Positions 1 through 9,367 of a stretch of DNA of 64,000 nt are shown here, one piece after another (within the stretch, counting starts at the first letter, position 1; each line of letters starts with the position of its first letter). The notes under the pieces were generated by a model. The model was not told the origin of the DNA. It saw only the letters and a list, made by a program, of their open reading frames with translations, and made no database searches. The translations under genes and the position numbers were made by a program. Source of the stretch: Anaerolineae bacterium (GTDB lineage: Bacteria; Chloroflexota; Anaerolineae; Aggregatilineales; Phototrophicaceae); NCBI GenBank assembly GCA_017303635.1, contig JAFLCG010000020.1, positions 26,925-90,924 of the forward strand. The letters are read 5' to 3'.

Positions 1-2
1 GA

Positions 3-239
3 ACCCCGGTCGCCTTGCTGGGCATCGCCCCCGGTGCTGACCGCTACCGCTTTCAGTTTTTGAGCGGCTTTGCCTGGGTGCTATCCTCCGGCATCGAAAC
101 CGCCTGCACCGATTTGCCCATCCTGCCCTATACCACGCTGGAAGCGGTGATCGGGGTTTTACAACCGACTGAAATAGAGCTAGACTTGCTCTTTCCCTTT
201 TTTGGCACGCCTGAAGACGATACCTGGTTTTTTCGGTAG
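3..239 (+). CDS. C-terminal end of an unrecognised protein, cut by the window edge
   Basis: The reading frame is open at the left edge, so only the last 78 or so codons are visible; a TTG at position 15 is not a convincing start. The tail is moderately hydrophobic and ends in an acidic-aromatic stretch (PEDDTWFFR). I do not recognise a family. The next gene, a hybrid histidine kinase, starts only 8 bases after the stop, which suggests co-transcription and possibly a shared signalling role, but that is inference. Confidence 0.6.
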   Translation, partial: TPVALLGIAPGADRYRFQFLSGFAWVLSSGIETACTDLPILPYTTLEAVIGVLQPTEIELDLLFPFFGTPEDDTWFFR

Positions 240-247
240 GTCATACC

Positions 248-2494
248 ATGATGCTCAATCCTGCTGTAATCCGGGTCTTGTTCGTTGATGACACGCTGAC
301 GGACTGGAACCTGGTCAGATCGTTATTGCAAACCGTGCAGAACATCCAGTTCGTGCTGGATTGTGTCCCCAGTTACCGGGAAGCAGTTGAAACCATGCAG
401 CGAGGGCCGCATGATGTCTACCTGACCGATTACTATCTGGGCGAAAGCACGGGTTTGGACGTACTAAAGGCTGCCCAGCAATGGCACCCCGCCGCGCCAG
501 TCATCGTCATCACCGGGGATAGTACGCTGGAGGTTGAAACCACCATCATGTCTGCCGGGGCAGCAGACTTCGTGGTCAAAACCGAAATGCGCGGCAATGT
601 CCTGCGGCGGATTTTGCAGTACGCACTGGATCGCAAACGCACCTTGCAAACCCTTCTGGAAAGCGAAGCCCGTTTTCGCCGTCTGGCGGAGGCTGCTTTT
701 GAAGGGATTGCCGTTAGCGAAAATGGAATCATCCTCGAAGTCAACTACAACCTTGCCAGCATGTTGGGCTATGAACCGCATGAACTCATCGGCAAGGCGG
801 CAGTTGATTTTGTTGTCGGCGAACACGGAGCAACCATTATCGACAATATACAGGGTGGGTACGAGCGCAGCTATGAAGTGCTGGCCCGCCGCAGAGATGG
901 CTCAACCTTTCCCGCTGAGGTGCGCGGGCGCAAGGTCATCGAGGCAGAACGAACCCTTCGTATAACCGCCATCCGTGACCTCACTGAGCGAAAACAGACT
1001 GAGGAAGCACTGGCAGCAGAACGCAATCTGCTCCGTACTGTCATCGATAGCTTGCCGGATTATATCCTTATGAAAGACGACCAGGGCCGCTACTTGCTCT
1101 CGAACATCGCCCATGCCCAGGGCGGCAATACCACCCCGGATGCCATGATCGGCAAAACTGCCTTCGATTTCTTTCCGGCTGACCTGGCCCGGCAGTTTGA
1201 AGCCGACGACCGCCAGGTGATGCAAACCGGTTTGCCACTTCTCAACCTTGAACGGGAAACCACCGATAACCAGGGAGTAACCCGCTGGGTGCTAACCACC
1301 AAAATTCCGTTGCCGGATTCTGAAGGCCGCATGACCCGGCTGCTGGGCATCAGCCGGGATATTACCGAGCGGCGCAAGGCAGAAGCTACCCTCAAACATT
1401 ATCAGCAATTCATCCAGAACATTATGGATGTCATCCCGGATATGGTCTATGTCTTTGATGTGAACCTGCGCCGTAACGTCTATATCAACCGGGAGATCGC
1501 ACGTACCCTCGGTTATTCCCCGCAGCAAATCGAGTCGATGGGCAATACAGTGCTGGAGACCCTCATCCACCCGGATGATATGGAAGTGGTTGGTGCCCAT
1601 TTAAGTCGTTTGACCGAGCTACAGGACGGCGATGTTCAGGAAATAGAGTACCGTATGAAGCGGGCAGATGGCGAATGGTGCCTGCTCAACAGCCGTGAAA
1701 CTCCCTTTATGCGGGATGAGAATCAATCTGTCCGGCAGATACTCGGCTTCGCGCGGGATGTCACAGTGGTGCGCCAAGTTGAAAAACAGGCACTGCAATT
1801 CACGCTGGAACAGGAACGCACCAAAATCCTGAGTCAGTTCGTTCTGGATGCCTCCCATGAATTCCGCACGCCCCTGACCACGATTGATACCAGCCTCTAC
1901 CTGCTCGGCAAAACCGCCACCTCTGATCAGCAGCGTCAGCGCATCGATACCATCAGCGAACAGAGCAAACGCATTCTGCAACTGGTGGATGACCTGCTGA
2001 CGATGGTGCGGCTGGACGCCGCCTCCCAACTGGCCCTGGAGCCGACTGACCTGTGTCAGGTCTTGAATCAAACTATTGCCAATATGCAGCGGGCAGCCGA
2101 AGCGAAAGGCGTGACCATCACCCCGCCCGGCTGCACCGCCAACATGACCGTCCTGGCGGAACACGATCAGTTAAGCCGCGCCCTAGCGGAAATTCTGGTT
2201 AATGCCCTGCGCTTTTCCCCGCCCGGCAGCCCGGTCGAAATCAGCCTGGTCGAGAGTGATGGCATCCTGCACCTTCAAATCCGCGATAGTGGTCCCGGCA
2301 TCAGCGGGGCGGCGCTGCCGCGCATCTTTGACCGCTTCTTTCGGGAAGATACCGCCCATTCCACCGCTGGCTTCGGGCTGGGCTTGCCGATTGCCCGACG
2401 CATTATCGAACTACATAGTGGGCAGATCATGCTGCAAAGCCAGCCCGGCACCGGTACGACAGTTACTGTGAACTTGCCGCATCTGGCGAACTGA
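248..2494 (+). CDS. Hybrid sensor histidine kinase: receiver, three PAS, HisKA, HATPase
   Basis: The protein (748 aa) has an N-terminal receiver domain at about residues 8-125, with the acidic pair at 14-15, phosphoacceptor Asp61 and conserved Lys111. Three PAS/PAC modules follow at roughly 140-250, 262-378 and 385-512. A HisKA box HEFRTPL carries His537, and the ATPase domain shows the N box around Asn652, DSGPG at 680-684 and GFGLGLP at 708-714. There is no membrane segment, so it should sense a cytoplasmic signal through the PAS domains. The receiver-first order suggests it takes phosphate from, or is gated by, another kinase. No cognate output regulator is adjacent on the same strand; the next operon converges on it with 30 bases between stops. 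Confidence 0.93.
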   Translation: MMLNPAVIRVLFVDDTLTDWNLVRSLLQTVQNIQFVLDCVPSYREAVETMQRGPHDVYLTDYYLGESTGLDVLKAAQQWHPAAPVIVITGDSTLEVETTIMSAGAADFVVKTEMRGNVLRRILQYALDRKRTLQTLLESEARFRRLAEAAFEGIAVSENGIILEVNYNLASMLGYEPHELIGKAAVDFVVGEHGATIIDNIQGGYERSYEVLARRRDGSTFPAEVRGRKVIEAERTLRITAIRDLTERKQTEEALAAERNLLRTVIDSLPDYILMKDDQGRYLLSNIAHAQGGNTTPDAMIGKTAFDFFPADLARQFEADDRQVMQTGLPLLNLERETTDNQGVTRWVLTTKIPLPDSEGRMTRLLGISRDITERRKAEATLKHYQQFIQNIMDVIPDMVYVFDVNLRRNVYINREIARTLGYSPQQIESMGNTVLETLIHPDDMEVVGAHLSRLTELQDGDVQEIEYRMKRADGEWCLLNSRETPFMRDENQSVRQILGFARDVTVVRQVEKQALQFTLEQERTKILSQFVLDASHEFRTPLTTIDTSLYLLGKTATSDQQRQRIDTISEQSKRILQLVDDLLTMVRLDAASQLALEPTDLCQVLNQTIANMQRAAEAKGVTITPPGCTANMTVLAEHDQLSRALAEILVNALRFSPPGSPVEISLVESDGILHLQIRDSGPGISGAALPRIFDRFFREDTAHSTAGFGLGLPIARRIIELHSGQIMLQSQPGTGTTVTVNLPHLAN

Positions 2495-2524
2495 GATCAC
2501 ACGGCTAACGACTTCACACTTACG

Positions 2525-3166
2525 CTATTTCACTAACTTAAATTGGATTGCCATCGCTACGGCTTCTGTGCGTGTGCTGACGTTGAGCTTCGACAAAATT
2601 GCGCTGACGTGAAATTTCACCGTCGACCGACTAACAAACAGCATATCCGCAATCTCTGGATTCTTTAACCCCTCCACCAGTAATTTGAGGATCTCCAGCT
2701 CCCGATTGCTTAAGTTGAAGTCACTTGGTTTTGGTCGAACTGTCACCGCAATCAGGGATCGTGCAGCTTCCGGGCTTAAGGTTGCGTTGCCGGTAGCGGC
2801 GGCCCGGATGCTGTTCGCTAATTCATCAATGGAAGCTGTTTTCATCATGTAACCAATTGCACCTGCCTGTAAGGCTTGTTGGACAAGACCTTCATCGTTA
2901 TAACTGGTGAGTACAACGACCTGAGTTGAGGGAGAGTCATGTCGGATAACCTTTGTAGCAGCTATTCCATCCGTATCGTGCATCAGCAAATCCATCAGCA
3001 CAATGTCCGGGTGTAGGCGCTGGCACAACTCGATTGCCTGCTGACCGTTTTTGGCTTCACCAACCAGCAGAAACTCGGAATATGCGGCGATAAAGGTTGA
3101 AAGCCCTTTTCGTACAACATCGTGGTCGTCTACAACCACGATGCGAATAGGTGAATTTGTTTGCAT
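2525..3166 (-). CDS. NarL/FixJ-family response regulator
   Basis: This 213-aa protein has a receiver domain (acidic pair in VVDDHD, phosphoacceptor Asp59 in VLMDLLM) and a C-terminal LuxR-type helix-turn-helix that begins at LSNRELEIL. I chose the ATG at 3166, which has an AGGCG ribosome-binding site and starts 19 bases after the upstream kinase stop. Start codons further upstream (3205, 3244) overlap the kinase gene and lack good sites. It is the obvious partner of the HisKA_3 kinase encoded immediately upstream: same strand, short gap, the usual NarL/HisKA_3 pairing. Its DNA targets are unknown. Confidence 0.93.
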   Translation of the reverse strand: MQTNSPIRIVVVDDHDVVRKGLSTFIAAYSEFLLVGEAKNGQQAIELCQRLHPDIVLMDLLMHDTDGIAATKVIRHDSPSTQVVVLTSYNDEGLVQQALQAGAIGYMMKTASIDELANSIRAAATGNATLSPEAARSLIAVTVRPKPSDFNLSNRELEILKLLVEGLKNPEIADMLFVSRSTVKFHVSAILSKLNVSTRTEAVAMAIQFKLVK

Positions 3167-3185
3167 GTCCACGCCTGAATTTGTG

Positions 3186-4736
3186 TTATTGGTTAAACTT
3201 GGCATGTGCGTCCCAATCGAATGAAATCCGGGTTCCAACACCAATCTGACTTACTATGTCAAGGCTTCCTCCAATTACCTTAACTCTTTCCCTCATCATT
3301 CTAAGGCCGAAGTGGTCTAGCGGAACATGGTTTTGGTCAAATCCGCAACCATCGTCCTCAATAACCAGCCCTATGCGCTCGTGTTGAGGGTTGGTTAGCG
3401 TCAAGCGCACCTTGCTGGCGTTAGAGTGACGGGCAACATTGTTCAGCGATTCCTGCACAATGCGATAGGTGACTAATTTAACATCATTCGATAGCTGGTC
3501 GCATCGCTCTAGTCTAGAGATAACACGCGTCTGACTACGCGATTCAAAAGCCTGAATCAACTGATGCAACAACTCGATAATTTCGGTTTCCGCCAATGCC
3601 TGGGGCCGCATTTCGATAATCAATGAGCGCATATCAAATTGTGCTTGCCTTGTCAGGGAATATAAATCCTTCAACTGGGTTTCTGCTTGCTGAGGTAGAT
3701 TATTCCATATACGGGGAAGTGTTTCAGCAATAACGGTTGCAGAAAACAGTGTTTGGCTTAGCGAGTCATGGAGGTCACGTGCTAACCTTTGGCGCTCCTC
3801 AAAAACGGCCAGTTGCTGCGCTTGCTGTAGAGAGTCTAGATTTTGAATTGCAATACCTATTTGACTTGAAAATATCCTCAATAACTTTTCGCAAATTTCT
3901 AGGCTAAAGTGATTGGTCGCTTCAGAAAACAGGTTCAAGCAACCGACCAGGCGTGTACCCACATAGATCGGTGATCCTGCCCAAGAAGTCATGTTTGTTA
4001 AATTTAGTAAGGCTTCTAGGTCATTCAGGGGGCGTGTATCTGCAATAACCAATGGTTGTGAACCGTTTTCGAGATACGTGAACCGTCGAACTTGTCGGGA
4101 GAAGATAACGCGGCTCTCAACCGGCACATTGTAGGATTCGCCATAGGTATGTAGAGTGCGAACCATTTCACCATCAACAAGCATTACCACGGCGACCTCA
4201 AATTCAAAGAATTGCATCGCAGATTGAAGTATCAAGTCAAGAACAGTATGAAATTCAGCATCGCTACTCAGCGCAATTGAAATATCGCGCAATGACTCAA
4301 CAAGAATGCGTTGTTGACGTTCATTCTCCTCGCTTACTCGCAAAGACTCTGTGATGCGGCCTCGCTCGACTGCGTATCGAATGGCTCTTTCCAAGGTTGC
4401 AGGGCGCAGTTCAGTTTTTTCCAGATAGTCTGCCGCACCAAGTGAAATAGCTTCAAGATCCAAATCATGGTTGCTTTGTCCAGTAATCAAAATGACTGGC
4501 GTAGTGCATTTGTTGTCCTGGGCCCACTCCAACAACTCAATACCCGAACGAGTTCCCAATTGATAGTCAACAAGAAGCGCATCATAGGTTCCACTAAGTA
4601 TCTGTTTTTGTGCACTTTCAAAAGATAAGGCGGTTTGTACCACAAACTGATAGTGCGGCGCACTGAACAGCAGTTGCTCGATCAATGCCAACTGAGCAGG
4701 AGAATCGTCGACAACAAGCACTCGAAATTGAATCAT
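3186..4736 (-). CDS. Sensor kinase: receiver, GAF, HisKA_3, HATPase
   Basis: The protein (516 aa) starts at the ATG preceded by ACAGGG five bases away; a longer frame reaching 4820 has no support. Domains: receiver at 1-125 (Asp57 in LLVDYQLG), GAF at about 140-300, then the HisKA_3 dimerisation box RDLHDSLSQ with His323, and an ATPase domain whose G box reads EDDGCGFD. No transmembrane segment is seen. Like the multi-PAS kinase at 248-2494, it begins with a receiver, an unusual order for both. It forms an operon with the downstream NarL-type regulator. The GAF ligand cannot be predicted. Confidence 0.92.
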   Translation of the reverse strand: MIQFRVLVVDDSPAQLALIEQLLFSAPHYQFVVQTALSFESAQKQILSGTYDALLVDYQLGTRSGIELLEWAQDNKCTTPVILITGQSNHDLDLEAISLGAADYLEKTELRPATLERAIRYAVERGRITESLRVSEENERQQRILVESLRDISIALSSDAEFHTVLDLILQSAMQFFEFEVAVVMLVDGEMVRTLHTYGESYNVPVESRVIFSRQVRRFTYLENGSQPLVIADTRPLNDLEALLNLTNMTSWAGSPIYVGTRLVGCLNLFSEATNHFSLEICEKLLRIFSSQIGIAIQNLDSLQQAQQLAVFEERQRLARDLHDSLSQTLFSATVIAETLPRIWNNLPQQAETQLKDLYSLTRQAQFDMRSLIIEMRPQALAETEIIELLHQLIQAFESRSQTRVISRLERCDQLSNDVKLVTYRIVQESLNNVARHSNASKVRLTLTNPQHERIGLVIEDDGCGFDQNHVPLDHFGLRMMRERVKVIGGSLDIVSQIGVGTRISFDWDAHAKFNQ

Positions 4737-4979
4737 GTTGACCCTGTAAATTGAAGTGTCATCTACAAAGTATGTATTTGAGTCAATTCTAGCCCAATTC
4801 CTCAAGGGCGCTGCAACCAATATTTGGAATTATTGCTCCAAAATCCCCGCGTCATCCTCCTGTCTCTCAGCCTGTTCAATGACTTGTCTCTGTGTTGTCC
4901 TCCCTCAGCACCAAAGAGCGTGAAACCAGTGACTACTGTGTTGCAGTAGAGATTCAGACTCATTGTGGTGTATCGGCTC

Positions 4980-5029
4980 AGTGGAGAGAATGGAGATGTT
5001 TCTGGCGTTTTGTCTCCACTCTCTCCACT
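4980..5029. terminator. Long inverted repeat after the primase gene
   Basis: Arms of 17 bases (4980-4996 and 5013-5029) pair with one mismatch around a 16-base spacer. It lies just beyond the 3' end of the leftward primase-helicase gene and probably ends that operon. The arms are built from repeated TCTCCACT units, the DNA form of a GDSG-type peptide repeat. The rest of the 4737-5064 gap shows no supported gene and should hold the promoter of the kinase operon to its left. Confidence 0.6.
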
Positions 5030-5064
5030 ATCTCCAGAACAAATATGTGCCCCAAGCGCCGACA

Positions 5065-7974
5065 CTATATCTCGTCTCCACTGTCTCCAACGCCCCCACC
5101 CAGCGAATCGCCCTTGAGCCTCCAGACGCGCACCCTGGCTCCACGCACCCGGATTTGCACACCGAGATGGGCATCGTTGGGATTGGTGTTGAGGACACCT
5201 TCTTCCCTGAGTTGTGCGCCAATTGCGGCGCTGGTGAACTTGAGTGGCTGCACCCGCGTTACGGCCCGGTAGGCCACCTCAGGCAGCAGGTAGACCATGC
5301 CCTCGCTTTGGTAACCAATCAGCGTCGTTCCGGGTCGTGGTTCTTCTGGCTGACGTAGATCGGTCGCCAGCATGACCTCACCGCTGGCGAGCAGTTGGCT
5401 AAGGGCATCGAGGAATATGTGCCCAGCGCGTTCGACCTGGACTGTTCGGAGCATAGCCTCGGCGTTATCCTCCCAGGCAGGTAGTAGATGGTCAGCATCT
5501 TTCTCAGCGAGGAATTGACGAAGGAGTTGGTAAACCGTCACCAGCACCGCCCAATTCTGGACAACGCGTCCACTACTGCCCGCTTTGCCCCCCTTGCCAT
5601 TCAGTTGAGCACGATAGCCTGCACAGTTGCGGGCGAATCGCTCGGCCAGTTCCTTCTCCAGTGTTCCCGCGTCGGCGCGCCCGGCGATCCAGCGGGCAAG
5701 ATGGGCAGTAAATCCGTTCAGGTACGGTCGTTGTTGTTCGGCTGCCAGGAGTGCCTTACCACCTGGATCGCGTTTCTCCCAGGGGGGTATCTCCAACACC
5801 AGCATCCGCGCCAGCACCGACGCCTCCCCTTCCAGAGTCGTCTCGCCAGTCGAGAGCAGCAACCCGCGACAGGGACGCTCCTGCCGGACTTTGGCCTCTT
5901 TGGTCAGCCGTCCCCGTCCCATGCCCCGCGAGTAGCTCTGCAAGAAGCGCGTGAAGGTCTTTTCATCGGCATAGATGCTCTTGTAGTCGTCCACCCAGAA
6001 CAAGGCATCGGCCAACGGATAGCCGAGCGTCTCGACGGTGTTGACGGTATCACCCCACTGGGCGGGTGGTTGGTCTCGGCTGAACTGCCCGTAGAAGCTG
6101 GTCATTAGGGCGGCGATCTCACTCTTGCCGCTGCCGGTCGTGCCCACCAGGTGCATGGCAGGTTTTGGAGCGGCTGCCGGGAAGAAGCGTTGGAAGAGAG
6201 GCAGCAGGGCAAAGGCGGTCAGCGCAGCGGCATAGGATTGGGGAAAGACGTGCAGGGCAGCGAGAAAAGCCTCCAATGCTTGCTCCCAAGTGGTATCGGT
6301 TAGGGCATAGTCACGCAAGCGGGTTTCCAGTTCGACTTCGGGTGGTGTTGCAAGCATCCCACCAGCATTAACCGCACTGCCGGGTGTGAGATACGTCCAG
6401 CACCCGTCCACCTTACTCCAACCGAGAAAGCGGTAGGTCGAGCGGCGGGGATAGCTTCCAGACAGCGCCAGCAAAGCCGCTCCCAGATGCCGCTGCATCC
6501 CGGCACGGGTCGTGAAAGTCTCGCCTGCTCGTCCGGCGATAGCGCGGTGCAAGGCATTGGGATCGCCAAACAACTCGCTGGGGATAGTGAGCGAAAGCTG
6601 TTCTTCCCCACTGCTCAGTTCCAGTCGGGTCAGATGCTCGACCTGTCCGTCATCGTCCATCCGGGAGATGCGTTCCACCACCCTGCCCGACCACCCTGCG
6701 ATCTTCTGGCGGAAGATGCCGCGGTCGGTGGTGCGCTCGAAGATCATGGCCCCATCGACCAGCGTATAGCGCTCAGACTCTTCATTGTCAGATTGATTTG
6801 TCCGTTCGATCTGCCGCCGCGCCTGACGATACATGCGGTCGAGGTCGCTGGTCTTGAGACCATCCCCGCACAAGGTCTTGAGTTGAGCGCGGGCGTCAGC
6901 CCACTCGATGGCATTGAGATGAGCGCAGGCTTCGACCGTCTCAGCAATCGCCTGCGGTGACGGACGTTCCTGGGTGGGTTGATGGTTCTCGATCAGGCGG
7001 GCAATCCGGCCACGAGCTTCCCCAGCAGGGTCGGGCAGCGGTTCTCGTGCTGGACGGCTGTAGGCACTCTTGATTGTCGCCAAAGCCTCGCGTTCGCTGC
7101 ACCCGTCCGCTAGATAACGCGGCACCAGTTGGGCTTCGGCGTCGGATTGGGAATAGCCGGCATCGCGCAGTTGGCAAGCTGCCTTGAACAGTTCGGTATT
7201 CCGGTTACCTTTCATTGCACCGGCGGTCAGATAGTCTTCCGTCCGCCGGGGCAGCGGATGATGTCCATTGCCGTTGAGGGTGACAATCTTCAGCGTACCG
7301 ACTCTGGGCTGCTCGACCGGCTGCGCCAGCCAATCAAACAGGGATAGCGAGTAACGACGGGCAGGATCACTTTCAACGATGGTGACAATGGCTCCATTGC
7401 GTTCAGGCTTGGTGTTGATGCTCCCCGGCAGCCGCATGACCGAAGCCACCGACTTGACGTAGGCCGGATCACCGCCCAGCGCGGAGGCTAAGCCCCGAAG
7501 CACATTGGCGATGCGAGCACGAGCAGCTTCATCAGTTAAGTAGAAAGGTGCATCCAGCAGCCAATAAGCGTGCCAACCACCTCCACTATTCAGGATGAAC
7601 GACGGTGCCGGGTCAAAGGTTTGCAGTCTCTCCAGCGCGCGGGTGCATTGTGTCGGATCACCATCGGTATCCACATCCAACCAAAGCGCCGGGACGAGGG
7701 CGGCAGATTCGGCACTTCCTTTGCTCTCAGAGCGCAGACAGGGAGCGAAGTACAGACCAAAGCCCTCATGGTTCAGGGAGTCAGCCTGTTTGAAGTTGTT
7801 CGTCAGGCGGCGTTTGTCGCCGATCTTGCTCCAGAAGGTTTTGACCTCCCCCGTTTCCGGGTGAATGCAGCGCAGTTCCAGATAGAAATCATCCGGGCAG
7901 CCTTGGTACAGTGCGCCCAGAAAGGCGCGGCGATCCAGCGCCGACGGCTTGTCGACAGTCAGGTTGTGTGACAT
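5065..7974 (-). CDS. Plasmid-type primase fused to an SF3/DnaB-like P-loop helicase
   Basis: This 969-aa replication protein starts with an archaeo-eukaryotic primase domain: the metal motif WLDVDTD (Asp100/Asp102), SGGGWHAYWLL at 130-140 and RLPGSINTK at 181-189 match the RepB-like AEP motifs. Residues about 256-308 resemble a PriCT linker. The C-terminal half has a Walker A motif GTTGSGKS at 611-618 and a Walker B-like FWVDDYK around 659-665, as in DUF927-type and phage/plasmid helicases. It should prime and unwind element DNA. The C-terminus ends in a GDSGDE repeat; further GDSG-type codons continue in another frame beyond the stop. It lies 80 bases downstream of the relaxase-like gene in the same orientation. 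Confidence 0.9.
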   Translation of the reverse strand: MSHNLTVDKPSALDRRAFLGALYQGCPDDFYLELRCIHPETGEVKTFWSKIGDKRRLTNNFKQADSLNHEGFGLYFAPCLRSESKGSAESAALVPALWLDVDTDGDPTQCTRALERLQTFDPAPSFILNSGGGWHAYWLLDAPFYLTDEAARARIANVLRGLASALGGDPAYVKSVASVMRLPGSINTKPERNGAIVTIVESDPARRYSLSLFDWLAQPVEQPRVGTLKIVTLNGNGHHPLPRRTEDYLTAGAMKGNRNTELFKAACQLRDAGYSQSDAEAQLVPRYLADGCSEREALATIKSAYSRPAREPLPDPAGEARGRIARLIENHQPTQERPSPQAIAETVEACAHLNAIEWADARAQLKTLCGDGLKTSDLDRMYRQARRQIERTNQSDNEESERYTLVDGAMIFERTTDRGIFRQKIAGWSGRVVERISRMDDDGQVEHLTRLELSSGEEQLSLTIPSELFGDPNALHRAIAGRAGETFTTRAGMQRHLGAALLALSGSYPRRSTYRFLGWSKVDGCWTYLTPGSAVNAGGMLATPPEVELETRLRDYALTDTTWEQALEAFLAALHVFPQSYAAALTAFALLPLFQRFFPAAAPKPAMHLVGTTGSGKSEIAALMTSFYGQFSRDQPPAQWGDTVNTVETLGYPLADALFWVDDYKSIYADEKTFTRFLQSYSRGMGRGRLTKEAKVRQERPCRGLLLSTGETTLEGEASVLARMLVLEIPPWEKRDPGGKALLAAEQQRPYLNGFTAHLARWIAGRADAGTLEKELAERFARNCAGYRAQLNGKGGKAGSSGRVVQNWAVLVTVYQLLRQFLAEKDADHLLPAWEDNAEAMLRTVQVERAGHIFLDALSQLLASGEVMLATDLRQPEEPRPGTTLIGYQSEGMVYLLPEVAYRAVTRVQPLKFTSAAIGAQLREEGVLNTNPNDAHLGVQIRVRGARVRVWRLKGDSLGGGVGDSGDEI

Positions 7975-7998
7975 ACTGTTCTCACTTTAGGTTGTGTG

Positions 7999-8048
7999 CA
8001 GGGGCAGGATGCGCTGAGTCGCCAAACTTCGAGCGCATCCCGTCCCTG
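7999..8048 (-). terminator. Hairpin between relaxase-like and primase genes
   Basis: A 9-base perfect arm pair (8007-8015 with 8032-8040), extended by a 5-base outer pair, lies in the 80-base gap after the relaxase-like stop. It could attenuate read-through into the primase gene. There is no clear T run, so full termination is uncertain. Confidence 0.4.
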
Positions 8049-8054
8049 TATGCT

Positions 8055-9053
8055 TTACAGGTCTAATTCCAGCGCTGGCTGGTTTGGCTCCTCCATTGCC
8101 AGCAAAGCGGTACGTTCGGCTGGTGTCATCTTCCCCAGCGCCTCAGCTAATGCTTTCAACTGTTCCAGATCACCTTTCATCGCTATCCCCAGCACTTGTG
8201 CCAATCGTTCGGCTTCCTCATGCGTCAAGCCACTCAGCAGTGGGCGAAACTGGATGGTGACAGACTCTTCGTCGTCATCGTTCGGCGTAGGGTAGAGTTG
8301 GTAGAATCCAAGGCTGGTGGTGGCCTCACTCGTGCGACGAACACCACACCAAACCGGCCACTCCCGCTCCTCTTGGTCGATTGTCCAGCCATGCGGTTCG
8401 TCCTCGGTGATCGCCATCTGCGCTTCCCGGACAGCTGCTAAATGGTCATAACGGAGTTCCCACTCCGGCCCGACATAGCGATCCAGGAGGGGAACCATCT
8501 GGTCTTCAGTCGTGCGATGCAGCAGCTCGATGTGATCCACTTTCCGATTGCGGCTGAAGAAGAGCGGTACGCGGCAGCCGTGCTCTTCGCTGTAGACGGT
8601 TCCCGGCAGCACGACGTGGACGTGCGGGTTGTGCAGCCCGGGCGCTTCGGGATCGTCAGTCAAACGGTGATGAAGCACGCCAGCCCACTCCACCCCGGTA
8701 TCCAGTCCCCGGCGGTCGAAGAAGTCCTCGATGACACCTTCAGTCAATTCCCAGGCAAAAGCTTCCCGGTCTTCCGGCGCGACCAGCGCCACGAGATCCG
8801 GGTTGGGATTCACGACCAGGCTGAAGGCCAGCACATGCTCGCTCTTGAGGTCATCGCAGCGAGCAGCAATGTCCGCCACCGAGCCGCCCATGCCGTGATC
8901 ATGCCAGCGATCCTTCCCGGTCGTGTAGCGGGCAGCTTCGTCTCGGCTTTCTCGATAGGTCAGGTAGCGCAGCAAATTCCTGGATTGCTTAGCACCATCG
9001 GCAGAGGGTTTCTTGTACTGCACATTGGCGACACACAGCTGCTTGCGATCCAT
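8055..9053 (-). CDS. HUH relaxase-like mobilization protein
   Basis: The 332-aa protein contains HNPHVHVV at 141-148, which gives the His-hydrophobic-His metal motif of HUH relaxases, preceded by a His pair at 128-129. An N-terminal RNLLRYLTYRE segment offers candidate catalytic tyrosines (Tyr30, Tyr33). This fits MobA/VirD2-like nucleases that nick an origin of transfer. The rest is acidic and lacks a helicase domain, so it would be a short relaxase. It follows an RHH gene by 5 bases and an HU-like gene before that, the expected relaxosome order. The exact MOB family is not clear to me. Confidence 0.75.
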   Translation of the reverse strand: MDRKQLCVANVQYKKPSADGAKQSRNLLRYLTYRESRDEAARYTTGKDRWHDHGMGGSVADIAARCDDLKSEHVLAFSLVVNPNPDLVALVAPEDREAFAWELTEGVIEDFFDRRGLDTGVEWAGVLHHRLTDDPEAPGLHNPHVHVVLPGTVYSEEHGCRVPLFFSRNRKVDHIELLHRTTEDQMVPLLDRYVGPEWELRYDHLAAVREAQMAITEDEPHGWTIDQEEREWPVWCGVRRTSEATTSLGFYQLYPTPNDDDEESVTIQFRPLLSGLTHEEAERLAQVLGIAMKGDLEQLKALAEALGKMTPAERTALLAMEEPNQPALELDL

Positions 9054-9058
9054 TGCGG

Positions 9059-9367
9059 CTACTGTCCCTCCCGGCGACGACGGATGCTGTTGACAAAGTC
9101 GGTGAAGTTCTGGGTGAGCGCATCTAGCTTGACCTCCAGTCCATCCACCTTCTTTTCAATACCCTTGGCAATCGCCCGCCGTGATCCGGGTAGGTCATCC
9201 TGCGAGGCCAGGTAGTAGTTGACGGCATCACGCAGCAGATCGTTCTTGCTGACAAAGTGACCGGCGCGAGCGCGGAGGTTACGGAGTTCGTCCAGGCGGC
9301 GCATCTGCTCCGGCGTCAGGTTGACGGTCATGCGCTCGCTGTAGGCGTTAGGTGCGCGTTTTTTCAT
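9059..9367 (-). CDS. Ribbon-helix-helix relaxosome accessory protein (MobC-like)
   Basis: The 102-aa protein begins with basic residues, followed by RMTVNLTPEQMRRLDELR, a typical ribbon-helix-helix strand and first helix, then a second helix (KNDLLRDAVNYYL). The C-terminal half is a likely coiled coil with regular hydrophobics. RHH proteins of this size beside relaxases bind oriT and load the relaxase. Its start overlaps the stop of the HU-like gene (ATGA), and its stop is 5 bases before the relaxase start, so the three genes are translationally coupled. Confidence 0.8.
   Translation of the reverse strand: MKKRAPNAYSERMTVNLTPEQMRRLDELRNLRARAGHFVSKNDLLRDAVNYYLASQDDLPGSRRAIAKGIEKKVDGLEVKLDALTQNFTDFVNSIRRRREGQ

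Noticed and set aside
4802..5065. 87-codon frame after the primase-helicase
   Set aside because: It begins on a GTG overlapping the primase stop, but beyond the GDSG repeat it has no protein-like features and would contain the hairpin and the promoter region of the next operon. It is treated as an out-of-frame repeat tail.
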